From assembly GCA_024628785.1 (NCBI GenBank), contig CP102404.1, forward strand, positions 868,001 to 932,000: 64,000 nt of DNA, given 5' to 3'. Each line of letters begins with the position of its first letter. The stretch's first letter is position 1. The translations under genes were made by a program, and so were the position numbers. Source of the stretch: Fusobacteria bacterium ZRK30. Its GTDB lineage: Bacteria > Fusobacteriota > Fusobacteriia > Fusobacteriales > Fusobacteriaceae. Below, one piece after another: positions 26,644 through 35,618 of this stretch. A model generated the notes under the pieces. The model was given only the letters and a program-made list of their open reading frames with translations, searched no databases and was not told the origin of the DNA.

Positions 26644-28167
26644 ATGAAAAAAGTTTTATTATTAATTTCATCATTGGTTGTCTTATTAACATTAACAGCC
26701 TGTGGTGGCGGGGAAAAAGAAACTAAGATAAAAGATACTGTGGTGGTAGCTCAAGGGGCTGACGCTAAATCATTGGATCCGCATGCATCAAATGACCAAC
26801 CATCATCTAGAGTATCAGCACAAATTTATAATGGTTTAGTATCAACTGATGGAGATATGAATATTGTACCTGCATTAGCTGAATCATGGGATCAGCCAGA
26901 TCCTAAAACAACTATCTTCCATTTAAGAAAGGGAGCAAAATTCCACAATGGAGAGGAATTAAAAGCATCAGACGTTAAATTCACAATTGAAGGAATGCTA
27001 GCTTCACCAACAGTTCATCATATTATAGAAGCTGTGGACAAGGTTGAAGTTATAGATGATTATACAGTTAAGATCATTACAAAAGAGCCATTTGGACCAT
27101 TATTACACCATTTAGCACATACAGCATCTTCTATCTTAAATGAGAAAGCTGTCACTGAAGCTGGAGATGACTATGGACAACATCCAGTAGGAACAGGACC
27201 ATACGCATTTGTAAAATGGGATTCTGGAGATAAAATTGTATTAAAAGCAAATGAAGATTACTTCTTAGGAGCTCCTAAAGTTAAAAATGTAATCTTTAGA
27301 AATATAACTGAAGGTACAAACAGAACTATCAGTTTAGAAACTGGTGAAGTAGATATCGCTTATGATATTGAACCTATCGATAAAAATCAAGTTAAAGGTA
27401 ATGAAAATTTAGACTTGATAGAAGAAGAATCATTATCTATGGCATATATCGGGTTTAACTTCGAAAAAGCACCATTTGATAATAAATTAGTTAGACAAGC
27501 TATTGGGCATGCAATAGATGTAGATATCATCATCGATGTAGTATTAGATGGTGCTGGATCAAAAGCAAATTCACCTATTGGACCAAAAGTATTTGGTTAT
27601 GATAAAGATGCAAAATCATATGAATATAATCCAGAATTAGCTAAGGAATTATTGGCTGAAGCAGGATATCCAAATGGTTTTAAAACTACAATCTGGACAA
27701 ACGATAACCCAGTAAGATTACAAATTGCAACTATTGTACAGGATCAATTAAAGCAAGTAGGAATAGAAATGGCAGTAGAACCAGTAGAATGGGGAGCTTA
27801 TTTAGATGGAACAGCAAGAGGAGATCATGAGATGTTTATCCTAGGTTGGGTAACTACTACAGGAGATGCTGACTATGGATTAAACGCCTTATTTAACAGT
27901 GCAAATATCGGTGGAGCTGGAAACAGATCTTTCTACGCAAACAAAGATGTAGACAAATGGTTAGATGAAGCTAAATCATCTACAAATCCAAAGGAAAGAT
28001 TAGAGCTATACGCTAAAATTCAAAAGCAAATCATGGAAGACTTACCGGTAGATCCATTATATTACCAAACAATGAATGCTGGTATCAATAAAGATGTAAA
28101 AGGATTTAAATTAAATCCAGCAGGACATCATAAGATCTACGGAGTGTATTTTGATCAACAAAAATAA
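26644..28167 (+). CDS. Peptide ABC transporter substrate-binding lipoprotein (family 5)
   Basis: A 507-residue periplasmic solute-binding protein of the DppA/OppA family, anchored by lipidation at Cys20 (lipobox LTAC). It would bind short peptides, or possibly nickel or glutathione-like ligands, and pass them to the permease encoded downstream. Family features: AKSLDPHASND after the signal, the NGLV segment, FHLRKGAKFHNGEEL, HPVGTGPYAFVKW and AYIGFNF. The length is normal. It is separated from the permease genes by a hairpin with a T-run, which would let the binding protein be made in excess. A strong promoter lies just upstream. Confidence 0.9.
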   Translation: MKKVLLLISSLVVLLTLTACGGGEKETKIKDTVVVAQGADAKSLDPHASNDQPSSRVSAQIYNGLVSTDGDMNIVPALAESWDQPDPKTTIFHLRKGAKFHNGEELKASDVKFTIEGMLASPTVHHIIEAVDKVEVIDDYTVKIITKEPFGPLLHHLAHTASSILNEKAVTEAGDDYGQHPVGTGPYAFVKWDSGDKIVLKANEDYFLGAPKVKNVIFRNITEGTNRTISLETGEVDIAYDIEPIDKNQVKGNENLDLIEEESLSMAYIGFNFEKAPFDNKLVRQAIGHAIDVDIIIDVVLDGAGSKANSPIGPKVFGYDKDAKSYEYNPELAKELLAEAGYPNGFKTTIWTNDNPVRLQIATIVQDQLKQVGIEMAVEPVEWGAYLDGTARGDHEMFILGWVTTTGDADYGLNALFNSANIGGAGNRSFYANKDVDKWLDEAKSSTNPKERLELYAKIQKQIMEDLPVDPLYYQTMNAGINKDVKGFKLNPAGHHKIYGVYFDQQK

Positions 28168-28172
28168 TCTTA

Positions 28173-28213
28173 ATTGCCCTCTGAAATAGTTAATTTTAGA
28201 GGGTAATTTTTTT
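28173..28213 (+). terminator. Attenuator-like terminator after the binding-protein gene
   Basis: ATTGCCCTCT and AGAGGGTAAT pair with one G-T pair and a 15-base loop, followed by seven T. It sits between the binding-protein gene and the first permease gene of the same operon. Partial read-through would explain the usual excess of binding protein. Confidence 0.8.
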
Positions 28214-28244
28214 AAGAAATAAATATAAAAATCAGGGAGGGAAC

Positions 28245-29171
28245 ATGCATAAGTATATATTTAAAAGATTATTATTATTGATACCTGTTTTATTAGGTGT
28301 ATCATTTTTAGTATTTTCAATAATGTCATTTACGCCTGGAGATCCGGCACAACTTATCTTAGGAGAAAGTGCTCCTAAAGCACAGGTGTTAGCACTCAGA
28401 GAGGAAATGGGATTGAATGACCCATTCATAATGCAGTATGGAAGATTTGTTCTAAATGCAGTACAGGGAGATTTTGGGAGATCGTATACAAGTGGTAGAG
28501 AGGTATTTGGAGAGATATTCCAAAGATTTCCAAATACGTTGATTCTGGCAATAATTGGTGTAATAATAGCCATATTAATTGGTATACCAGTAGGGATTAT
28601 ATCAGCCACAAAGCAATATTCTATAATGGATAGTGTTAGTATGATCGCAGCTCTTTTAGGTGTAGCCATGCCGAACTTCTGGTTAGGGCTTATGTTAATT
28701 TTATTTTTCTCAGTGGGACTGGGGTGGCTTCCATCAGGTGGATTTGGAGGCTGGAGTAGTTTGATCCTTCCATCTATTACATTGGGAACAGGAGCAGCAG
28801 CAATAATTACCCGTATGACCAGATCATCTATGTTAGAGGTAATCAGGCAGGATTATATTAGAACAGCTAGAGCTAAGGGTGTTACAGAGAAAAAAGTTAT
28901 CAACAAACATGCTCTTAAAAATGCATTAATCCCGGTAATCACAGTTGTAGGGTTACAATTCGGATACTTATTAGGTGGAGCTGTACTTACAGAAACTGTT
29001 TATTCTTGGCCTGGAGTGGGAAGAATGATGGTAGAAGCTATTAGAAGTAAGGATACACCAGTTGTACTAGCAGCGGTTTTATTCCTTGCTACAACGTTTT
29101 CGATAGTAAATCTATTTGTAGATATCTTATATGGATTTGTAGACCCTAGGGTAAAATCTCAATATAAATAA
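28245..29171 (+). CDS. Peptide ABC transporter permease, DppB/OppB type
   Basis: A 308-residue inner-membrane permease with about six membrane segments. Family signatures: MHKYIFKRLLLLIPVLLGVS at the start, FTPGDPAQLILG, and the cytoplasmic EAA loop YIRTARAKGVTEKKVINKHA that docks on the ATPases. It ends with the typical DILYGFVDPRVK. AGGGAGGG precedes the ATG. It pairs with the next gene to form the translocation pore. Confidence 0.93.
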   Translation: MHKYIFKRLLLLIPVLLGVSFLVFSIMSFTPGDPAQLILGESAPKAQVLALREEMGLNDPFIMQYGRFVLNAVQGDFGRSYTSGREVFGEIFQRFPNTLILAIIGVIIAILIGIPVGIISATKQYSIMDSVSMIAALLGVAMPNFWLGLMLILFFSVGLGWLPSGGFGGWSSLILPSITLGTGAAAIITRMTRSSMLEVIRQDYIRTARAKGVTEKKVINKHALKNALIPVITVVGLQFGYLLGGAVLTETVYSWPGVGRMMVEAIRSKDTPVVLAAVLFLATTFSIVNLFVDILYGFVDPRVKSQYK

Positions 29172-29186
29172 AAGGAGGATTTAATT

Positions 29187-30098
29187 ATGTCAGAAGTACT
29201 AAGCAGTGAAAATATAGAGAAAAATTCTTCTGTTGAAACTGTAAATAAAAAGAGAAGTCAGATGGCTGAAGTATGGAGAAGACTGAAAAAAAATAATATG
29301 GCTATGGCGGGTCTTGCAATTTTAGCAGTGATAATATTATTGGCTGTTTTTGCTGATGTTATTGCGCCATATGACAGTGTAGCAATCAAGCAAAATTTAA
29401 AGGATAGATTACAGAGCCCAAGTGGAGCACATATTTTTGGGACTGATGAATATGGTAGAGACATGTTTGCCAGACTTATTCACGGTGCCCGTGTATCACT
29501 TCAAGTCGGAATTTTAGCTGTTGGAATTTCCATAGTTCTCGGTGGAACATTAGGAGCCATAGCTGGTTATTATGGCGGTAAGTTAGATAACGTTATTATG
29601 AGAATCATGGATGTTTTCCTTGCGGTACCTAGTATCTTATTGGCTATTGCAATCGTTTCAGCACTTGGACCAAACTTATTTAATCTTATGCTTGCAATCA
29701 GTATATCTTCAGTACCGGGATACGCAAGAATTGTAAGAGCATCTGTAATTTCAATAAGAGATCAGGAATTTGTAGAAGCTGCCAAAGCTATTGGGGCAGA
29801 TGATTTTAGAATTATATTTAAACATATCATACCAAATGCACTTGCTCCAGTAATTGTTCAAGGAACATTGGGAGTAGCAGGGGCAATACTTTCTACAGCC
29901 GGACTTAGTTTTATAGGGTTAGGTATTCAACCACCTGCACCAGAGTGGGGAGCAATGCTTTCTGGAGGTAGACAATACCTTAGATATGCACCTCATGTAA
30001 CGACTATTCCGGGTATAGCAATAGTAATTACTATCTTAGCTTTAAACTTAGTTGGAGACGGGCTTAGAGACGCATTAGATCCAAGATTAAAATCATAA
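29187..30098 (+). CDS. Peptide ABC transporter permease, DppC/OppC type
   Basis: A 303-residue partner permease. A cytoplasmic N-terminal tail of about 35 residues leads to the first membrane segment. HIFGTDEYGRDMFARLIHGAR is the hallmark of the OppC family (shown in part, HIFGTDEYGRDMF). The EAA loop reads FVEAAKAIGADDFRIIFKHI, and it ends LRDALDPRLKS. It lies 15 bases after the first permease, with AAAGGAGG in front. Confidence 0.93.
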   Translation: MSEVLSSENIEKNSSVETVNKKRSQMAEVWRRLKKNNMAMAGLAILAVIILLAVFADVIAPYDSVAIKQNLKDRLQSPSGAHIFGTDEYGRDMFARLIHGARVSLQVGILAVGISIVLGGTLGAIAGYYGGKLDNVIMRIMDVFLAVPSILLAIAIVSALGPNLFNLMLAISISSVPGYARIVRASVISIRDQEFVEAAKAIGADDFRIIFKHIIPNALAPVIVQGTLGVAGAILSTAGLSFIGLGIQPPAPEWGAMLSGGRQYLRYAPHVTTIPGIAIVITILALNLVGDGLRDALDPRLKS

Positions 30099-30123
30099 TT
30101 AAATAAAAAAGGAGATACACTTT

Positions 30124-31107
30124 ATGAGTGATAAATTATTAAATATAAAAGATCTTAGTATTCAATATAAAACTGAAGACGGAGTAGTAAAAGCAGTAAA
30201 TGGTATCAATTTAGATTTAAAAGAGGGAGAAACATTAGGTCTGGTAGGAGAAACCGGGGCCGGAAAAACAACTACAGCTTTAGGAATAATGAGATTGATC
30301 CCAAATCCTCCAGGAGAAATAATGGGTGGAAATGTTGAATTTGAAGGAAGGGATTTATTGTCACTTTCTGAAGATGATATGAGAGGAATAAGAGGAAATA
30401 AGATATCTATGATATTTCAAGATCCAATGACTTCGTTAAATCCAGTGTTGAGTGTTGGGGAACAAATCTCAGAAGTAATCTTAATTCATCAGGATATAAA
30501 TATTGAAACAGCAGTTGATAAAGCTAAAGAGATGCTGGAGTTGGTAGGTATTCCAGGAGCAAGATATAATGATTATCCCCACCAATTTTCTGGTGGAATG
30601 AAACAAAGGGTGGTAATTGCCATAGCTCTTGCATGTAATCCTAAATTACTCATTGCAGATGAACCTACAACAGCCTTAGATGTTACTATACAAGCCCAGG
30701 TTTTAGATCTGATGAATAACTTGAAAGAGAAATTTAAAACAGCTATGCTTATGATAACACATGATCTAGGTGTAGTAGCTCAAGTTTGTGATAAAGTAGC
30801 AATAATGTATGGAGGAGAAATTATAGAATATGGAAAGATAGAGGACATATTTGAATCTACAAAACATCCATATACAATGGGATTGTTTGGTTCTATACCA
30901 AATTTAGACAGTGATGTTACTAGGCTTAGCCCAATCAAGGGAAGTATGCCAGATCCGACAAATTTACCTTCTGGATGTCCATTTCATCCTAGATGTGATA
31001 AGGCAAAAAATATTTGTTCTAGCAGAGTACCTAAACATACAAGTATTGATGGACACAGAATTAAGTGTCTGATGTTTGAAGAAGACATTAAACAAGAATG
31101 GATATAG
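30124..31107 (+). CDS. Peptide ABC transporter ATPase, DppD/OppD type
   Basis: A 327-residue ATPase. Walker [11 protein letters not shown]-loop in [12 protein letters not shown], signature [10 protein letters not shown], Walker [13 protein letters not shown] and the H-switch THD are all intact. The C-terminal oligopeptide-transporter domain has the [17 protein letters not shown] cysteine pattern, which in some relatives binds an iron-sulfur cluster. AAAGGAGAT precedes the ATG. It works as a pair with the following ATPase. Confidence 0.93.
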   Translation: MSDKLLNIKDLSIQYKTEDGVVKAVNGINLDLKEGETLGLVGETGAGKTTTALGIMRLIPNPPGEIMGGNVEFEGRDLLSLSEDDMRGIRGNKISMIFQDPMTSLNPVLSVGEQISEVILIHQDINIETAVDKAKEMLELVGIPGARYNDYPHQFSGGMKQRVVIAIALACNPKLLIADEPTTALDVTIQAQVLDLMNNLKEKFKTAMLMITHDLGVVAQVCDKVAIMYGGEIIEYGKIEDIFESTKHPYTMGLFGSIPNLDSDVTRLSPIKGSMPDPTNLPSGCPFHPRCDKAKNICSSRVPKHTSIDGHRIKCLMFEEDIKQEWI

Positions 31108-31119
31108 GGAGGAATAAAG

Positions 31120-32088
31120 GTGGCAGATAAAATATTAGAAGTAAGAAATTTAAAAAAACATTTTAAAACTCCTAAAGGGATGCTGCATGCAGTAGATGGA
31201 GTAAATTTTTCTATAGAAAAAGGAAAAACTCTGGGAATAGTAGGCGAATCTGGTTGTGGTAAATCTACAACTGGAAGGGTAATTCTCAGGTTATTAGAAG
31301 CTACAGATGGGGAGATATTTTTCGAAGGTCAGAGTATAAGAGAATTTGATAAAAATCAAATGAGAAAACTAAGAGAGGATATGCAGATAATATTCCAGGA
31401 TCCATTTGCCTCTCTAAATCCTAGAATGACTGTAAGTGAGATCATAGGAGAACCCTTAATTATTCATAAATTGGTTAGTAATAAAAAAGAATTAAGTAGT
31501 AAAGTAAAGGAATTAATGGACTTAGTAGGATTAAGTCAAAGATTATTAAATACATATCCCCATGAATTAGATGGAGGAAGAAGACAAAGAATTGGTATAG
31601 CTCGTGCACTGTCATTAAACCCAAAGTTTATTGTCTGTGATGAACCTGTATCGGCATTAGATGTGTCTATCCAAGCCCAAGTTTTAAACCTTATGCAGGA
31701 TTTACAACAAAAATTGGGATTAACTTTTATGTTTATTACCCATGATCTTTCTGTAGTTAAACATTTTTCAGATGATATTGCAGTAATGTACTTGGGTCAA
31801 TTGGTAGAGAAAGCACCATCTGCTGTACTGTTTAAAAATCCAAGACATCCATATACAAAAGCTTTACTCTCTGCTATTCCAGTAGCAAGCTTAAAGCATA
31901 AGATGGATAGGATTGAGTTGCATGGAGAGATAACTTCTCCGATAAATCCAGAAGAAGGATGTAGATTTGCAAAGAGATGTGCATATGTAAGACCTGAATG
32001 CAGTCACGGAGATCCTGCATTAAATGAGATTTCAGACGGGCATTTTGTAGCATGTCATCTCGTGGATAATTTAGTACATAATAGATAG
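31120..32088 (+). CDS. Peptide ABC transporter ATPase, DppF/OppF type, with variant signature motif
   Basis: A 322-residue ATPase starting at a GTG with GGGAGG 8 bases upstream. Walker A is GESGCGKST, Walker [13 protein letters not shown] and the H-switch THD. The signature helix reads [17 protein letters not shown]: the usual Ser and Gln of LSGGQ are Asp and Arg. In a heterodimeric transporter this would place a degenerate signature opposite one ATP site. Some OppF-type proteins in other bacteria carry the same variant, to my recollection. The C-terminal domain has [14 protein letters not shown]. It is the last gene of the operon and is followed by a terminator. Confidence 0.92.
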   Translation: MADKILEVRNLKKHFKTPKGMLHAVDGVNFSIEKGKTLGIVGESGCGKSTTGRVILRLLEATDGEIFFEGQSIREFDKNQMRKLREDMQIIFQDPFASLNPRMTVSEIIGEPLIIHKLVSNKKELSSKVKELMDLVGLSQRLLNTYPHELDGGRRQRIGIARALSLNPKFIVCDEPVSALDVSIQAQVLNLMQDLQQKLGLTFMFITHDLSVVKHFSDDIAVMYLGQLVEKAPSAVLFKNPRHPYTKALLSAIPVASLKHKMDRIELHGEITSPINPEEGCRFAKRCAYVRPECSHGDPALNEISDGHFVACHLVDNLVHNR

Positions 32089-32100
32089 AATTAAAAAATA

Positions 32101-32131
32101 AAAAAACAGGAGAATTTTCTCCTGTTTTTTT
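32101..32131. terminator. Bidirectional terminator
   Basis: AACAGGAGAA and TTCTCCTGTT form a perfect hairpin flanked by an A-run on the left and seven T on the right. It serves the peptide importer on the plus strand and the convergent Rep-like gene on the minus strand; the latter's stop codon overlaps its edge. Confidence 0.88.
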
Positions 32132-33287
32132 AATATTTAGGAATATCTTCTTCTTCTTTTAAATTCATAGATATTTTGATACTAGAATTTTCTTTGGAAT
32201 TGAATCTTACTTTTATCTTCCATGGGAATATATTATAGTTAAAAATCCCATTCATCCTTAAGTGCTGCAATTCTTTTAAAAAATAGTAGTTATAACTGAA
32301 ATTAAAAATGGAAAGTTCCTTATATAAACGGCCTTCAATCTTAAAACAGGAGGTAAAATTTTCAGAAATATCTATGATTTTTATGGCTTCATCTTTCAAT
32401 CTATAATGACTTTTTAATGCTGCCTCTAAAAAAACATCGATAGGAGGTTCAAAGTTTAATTTGATTTTATCGATTAATTTTAAAATTATTTGTAGCTCTC
32501 CTTCACCTAGAGAAGATTCAATTAATTTACTTATCTTAGGTATATCATGGATCTTATTTTTAATTGAATGTATGATTATATTTGTATTTTTTAAAACTTC
32601 ATCTTTTTCATTGTCGATAAAGAAAAACTTTAAACATGTGATTTTATTTGTTTTTCCCTGACCATTTTTAATTTTTTCATAGTGGATATGGATTTTAGAA
32701 GACTTATTTATATCGTTTATAATAGGTTTTATAATGTTTTTTTCAAAATCATAAAATCTTTCATAATAATCATCTTCTACTCCTAGGATTTCTTTTAATT
32801 GAGTTACATTATACTCAAAATTTTTAGAGTCATAGTTTTCAATTATTTTTGGATAGAAATTAAAAGTGTGCTTTTCTTTAAACCTTATAAATGTTGACAG
32901 ATCTATCCTATGAAAGATGGATTTTTTATCCAATGAGTAGATCAGCTCCAAAGGAGGAGTAACATATATTCCATCTTTTTTAAGGTAGATAGAATTCAAG
33001 AGGTAAAATTCTCCTTGAATAGTTTCTTTCTCTAAATTTATCAATGTAAAGTACATTTTTTTCTTACTCAACCTTAAAAGGTTTTTTTTTATGTCTAAAA
33101 TATCTTTAGATTTATATATTCCATATAACTCTCCCAATGAAAAAAACACTACATGGGAGTTTAATGAAATTTTATTCATCAATTTATCTAAAAATATTTT
33201 TTCCTTTACTTTCAATTTTGGCTCAACTTTTAAATTGAATGGCTTTTCAAATGATTCTGCATCTAAAAAAATAGAAATTTTTAACAT
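32130..33287 (-). CDS. Rep_3 (RepB-type) replication-initiator-fold protein of unknown role
   Basis: A 385-residue protein. Residues about 20-110 and 110-240 read as the two winged-helix domains of plasmid initiators of the Rep_3 superfamily (F54 RepE, pPS10 RepA). Seen: a strand-helix stretch ending GIYVTPPLELIYSLDKKSIF, then STFIRFKEKHTFNFYPKIIE, VTQLKEILGVEDDYYERFYD and FEKNIIKPIINDINKSSKIHI with a basic KIKNGQGKTNK loop. About 145 extra residues at the C-terminus match nothing I know. AGGAGG lies 9 bases before the ATG at 33287; a TTG two codons earlier is too close. It is a single gene, divergent from a sugar PTS operon and far from any plasmid function, so a regulatory role is plausible. 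Confidence 0.65.
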   Translation of the reverse strand: MLKISIFLDAESFEKPFNLKVEPKLKVKEKIFLDKLMNKISLNSHVVFFSLGELYGIYKSKDILDIKKNLLRLSKKKMYFTLINLEKETIQGEFYLLNSIYLKKDGIYVTPPLELIYSLDKKSIFHRIDLSTFIRFKEKHTFNFYPKIIENYDSKNFEYNVTQLKEILGVEDDYYERFYDFEKNIIKPIINDINKSSKIHIHYEKIKNGQGKTNKITCLKFFFIDNEKDEVLKNTNIIIHSIKNKIHDIPKISKLIESSLGEGELQIILKLIDKIKLNFEPPIDVFLEAALKSHYRLKDEAIKIIDISENFTSCFKIEGRLYKELSIFNFSYNYYFLKELQHLRMNGIFNYNIFPWKIKVRFNSKENSSIKISMNLKEEEDIPKY

Positions 33288-33586
33288 TTTCAATAACCTC
33301 CTAAAATTATTTTGTGATATTTTAAACTAAAACTTCCCATATTACACGAAAATAAAATAAAATTAAATCGTTATAAATTGATTATACTATTAAAATTGAT
33401 AAAAGTGTATACACTATATTAAAAATTAGACGAAAAAAAATTGTTTTTTCGTAAATTTGCTTTTAAATAAGTCATAATATACACTCTAATTAGCACAGAA
33501 AATCAACATTACTGTTATAGAAAAGTAGGACGAAACATATTTGTTTTTTAAAATAAGAGGTTTTGAAAAAATGAGGAGGGGAAAAG
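33288..33586. promoter_or_regulatory. Divergent control region with palindromes and repeated ACGAAA sites
   Basis: A 299-base region between the Rep-like gene and the PTS operon. AGTGTATACACT at 33404-33415 is a perfect 12-bp palindrome, and TATACACT recurs at 33478-33485. ACGAAAAAA-N5-TTTTTTCGT at 33430-33452 is a perfect 9-bp inverted repeat. A degenerate copy (ACGAAACA-TATT-TGTTTTTT) begins at 33530, exactly 100 bases on, and a further ACGAAAAT begins at 33346. These look like operators or initiator-binding sites. No confident -35/-10 pair was found. Confidence 0.55.
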
Positions 33587-33895
33587 ATGAAAAAGATATT
33601 ATTATTGTGCAGTGCAGGAATGTCGACAAGTATAGTAGTTAAGAAAATGAGAGAGGCAGCAGAGTTAAGAGGAGTTGAATGCGAAGTAGAAGCAATGGGA
33701 TTGGAGCAGTTTTATTCAAATTTAGATAAATATGATGTCTTCTTATTAGGTCCGCAGGTAAGATTTAAAAAAGATGAGTTAAACAAGATAGCTAAAGATG
33801 TTAATAAAACTGTAGAAGTCATCAATAGTATGGACTATGGAATGATGAAAGGGGAAAAAATACTAGATTTTGCTTTGGAATTAATAGTGGATTAA
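33587..33895 (+). CDS. PTS Lac-family (cellobiose/chitobiose) EIIB
   Basis: A 102-residue cytoplasmic phosphocarrier. The P-loop-like active site LLLCSAGMSTSIVVKKM has the phosphorylated Cys8. YDVFLLGPQVRF is the second conserved strand of the cellobiose/chitobiose IIB family. The length is typical. It takes phosphate from IIA, encoded next, and passes it to the sugar during import through IIC. GAGGAGGGG precedes the ATG. It is the first gene of the operon. Confidence 0.93.
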   Translation: MKKILLLCSAGMSTSIVVKKMREAAELRGVECEVEAMGLEQFYSNLDKYDVFLLGPQVRFKKDELNKIAKDVNKTVEVINSMDYGMMKGEKILDFALELIVD

Positions 33896-33905
33896 GGAGG
33901 AGACC

Positions 33906-34205
33906 GTGAATAAATTTACAAAAGAAGAACTTATAGAAGGATTTATGCCAATAATTGCAATGGCAGGGACGGCTAAAAGTATAGCACTAGAAGCTCTTCG
34001 AAATAAGGATAAAAGTGGATTATTAGAAGCTAGACAATTATTATTAGAAGCCCATGGGGTACATCATAAATATGTGACAGCAGAGTGTGAAGACGATGAT
34101 AATGTAGTAGTGGAGTTAAATCTAATAATTGCCCATGCTGAAGATCAATATATGTCAGCTGAGACGGTTATTTCGTTAGTAGAAATATTATTAGAAGTGA
34201 CTTAA
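33906..34205 (+). CDS. PTS Lac-family EIIA
   Basis: A 99-residue all-helical EIIA of the lactose/cellobiose family, starting at GTG with AAGGAGGAG upstream. The helices A.AGTAKSIALEAL and LLEARQLLLEAHGVHHKYV are followed by IIAHAEDQYMSAETV, corresponding to the HAQDHLM segment in which the phosphorylated His lies. Here the second His of that motif is Gln. It receives phosphate from HPr. It lies 10 bases after the IIB gene. Confidence 0.92.
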   Translation: MNKFTKEELIEGFMPIIAMAGTAKSIALEALRNKDKSGLLEARQLLLEAHGVHHKYVTAECEDDDNVVVELNLIIAHAEDQYMSAETVISLVEILLEVT

Positions 34206-34258
34206 CTTTAAATAATATGTATTTAAAATAAATTTTTAATTAGTATAGGGGGAGAAGA

Positions 34259-35602
34259 ATGAATAAATTTATGACTAAGTTTACAAATTTTACAGAAAAG
34301 TATTTGATGCCATTAGCATCTAAGATGGCTAACCAAAAACATCTTACAGCACTAAAAGACGGGTTTGTATTTGCCATGCCATTTTTAATTGTAGGATCTT
34401 TTATATTGCTTTTAGTTAATTTGCCTTTTACAGATAAAGCGTCACCATTATACATGCAGTGGTATGTTAATTTGATGAGTACCCATAAGGCTAACTGGGT
34501 TCAGCCATTTTATGTCAGTATGGGAGTTATGTCTTTATTTGTGTCTTTTGGAATTGGATATAGTCTCTCTAATCAATATAAGTTAAATGGTATTACAGGT
34601 GGTTTTTTAACGCTGTTTACTTTCCTTATGACCTCAGCAAAATTAGATTGGGTACCTATGGCAAAAGATCCTCAAGTGATGAATGTTTTTCATGTAGATG
34701 GTGGATGGATGCCGGTAATGGATGCTAGATACTTAGATGCAAACGGATTATTTACAGCAATCATAGGTTCATTTATAGCAATTGAGATATATAGGTTTAT
34801 GGCCGCCAAAAAAATGGTGATAAAGCTGCCTGATTCTGTCCCACCAGCAATTGCGAAATCATTTGAATTATTAACACCAATTATAGCTGTAATAATAATT
34901 TTTCAACCTATTAATAACTGGGTTCAAAGTACAGGAAAGATGATTCCTAAATTGATTATGGATACTTTTGCACCGCTTATAACTGTATCGGATAGTTTAC
35001 CAGCAGTTTTACTAATTATGTTAATAGTTCATATACTATGGTTTGCAGGATTACACGGAGTAAATGTAGTAGTCGCGATCATTAATCCGATTATTTTAAC
35101 TAATTTAGCAGGGAATCAAGCTGCATTGCAAACTGGAGTAAATAGTTTACCACATATTTTTGCTGGAGGATTCTTAGATGCATTTGTATATTTAGGTGGA
35201 TCTGGAGCAACAATTGGATTAGCAATAGCTATGGCAAGAAGCAAGTCAGAACATTTAAGTGCAATTGGAAAATTAGGAACAATTCCTGGAATATTCAATA
35301 TCAATGAGCCAATTATATTTGGTGCACCAATAGTAATGAACCCAATTTTATTTATACCATTCCTAGGAGTTCCTATGATTAATGCAACAATTGCATGGTA
35401 TGCACTTAAGTTCGGATTAGTAGGGAAAGTAGTAACATTAGTACCTTGGACTACACCAGGACCAGTAGCAGCATTTTTAGCAACTAATTTTGGAATTTCA
35501 GCATTCTTATTAAGTGGGGTATTAGTTTTATTATCTTATTTAATCTATAAGCCATTTGTCATGATATATGAAAAAGAATTAGAAAAAGAAATAAGTAGCT
35601 GA
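34259..35602 (+). CDS. PTS Lac-family EIIC permease
   Basis: A 447-residue membrane permease with about ten hydrophobic segments. Family signatures: the N-terminal FTEKYLMPLASKMANQKHL, WFAGLHGVNVV, GGSGATIGLAIAMARSKSEH, and the substrate-site loop FNINEPIIFGAPIVMNP. It imports and phosphorylates a beta-linked disaccharide; cellobiose, diacetylchitobiose and a muropeptide sugar are candidates. The ribosome-binding site is AGGGGGAG. The downstream enzymes act on the phosphorylated product. Confidence 0.92.
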   Translation: MNKFMTKFTNFTEKYLMPLASKMANQKHLTALKDGFVFAMPFLIVGSFILLLVNLPFTDKASPLYMQWYVNLMSTHKANWVQPFYVSMGVMSLFVSFGIGYSLSNQYKLNGITGGFLTLFTFLMTSAKLDWVPMAKDPQVMNVFHVDGGWMPVMDARYLDANGLFTAIIGSFIAIEIYRFMAAKKMVIKLPDSVPPAIAKSFELLTPIIAVIIIFQPINNWVQSTGKMIPKLIMDTFAPLITVSDSLPAVLLIMLIVHILWFAGLHGVNVVVAIINPIILTNLAGNQAALQTGVNSLPHIFAGGFLDAFVYLGGSGATIGLAIAMARSKSEHLSAIGKLGTIPGIFNINEPIIFGAPIVMNPILFIPFLGVPMINATIAWYALKFGLVGKVVTLVPWTTPGPVAAFLATNFGISAFLLSGVLVLLSYLIYKPFVMIYEKELEKEISS

Positions 35603-35618
35603 TTGAGGAGGGAAAATC

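Noticed and set aside
32130..33586. An active plasmid replicon inserted in the chromosome
   Set aside because: Despite the Rep-like gene there is no iteron array, partition gene, toxin-antitoxin pair or integration boundary, and the flanking operons share terminators with it.
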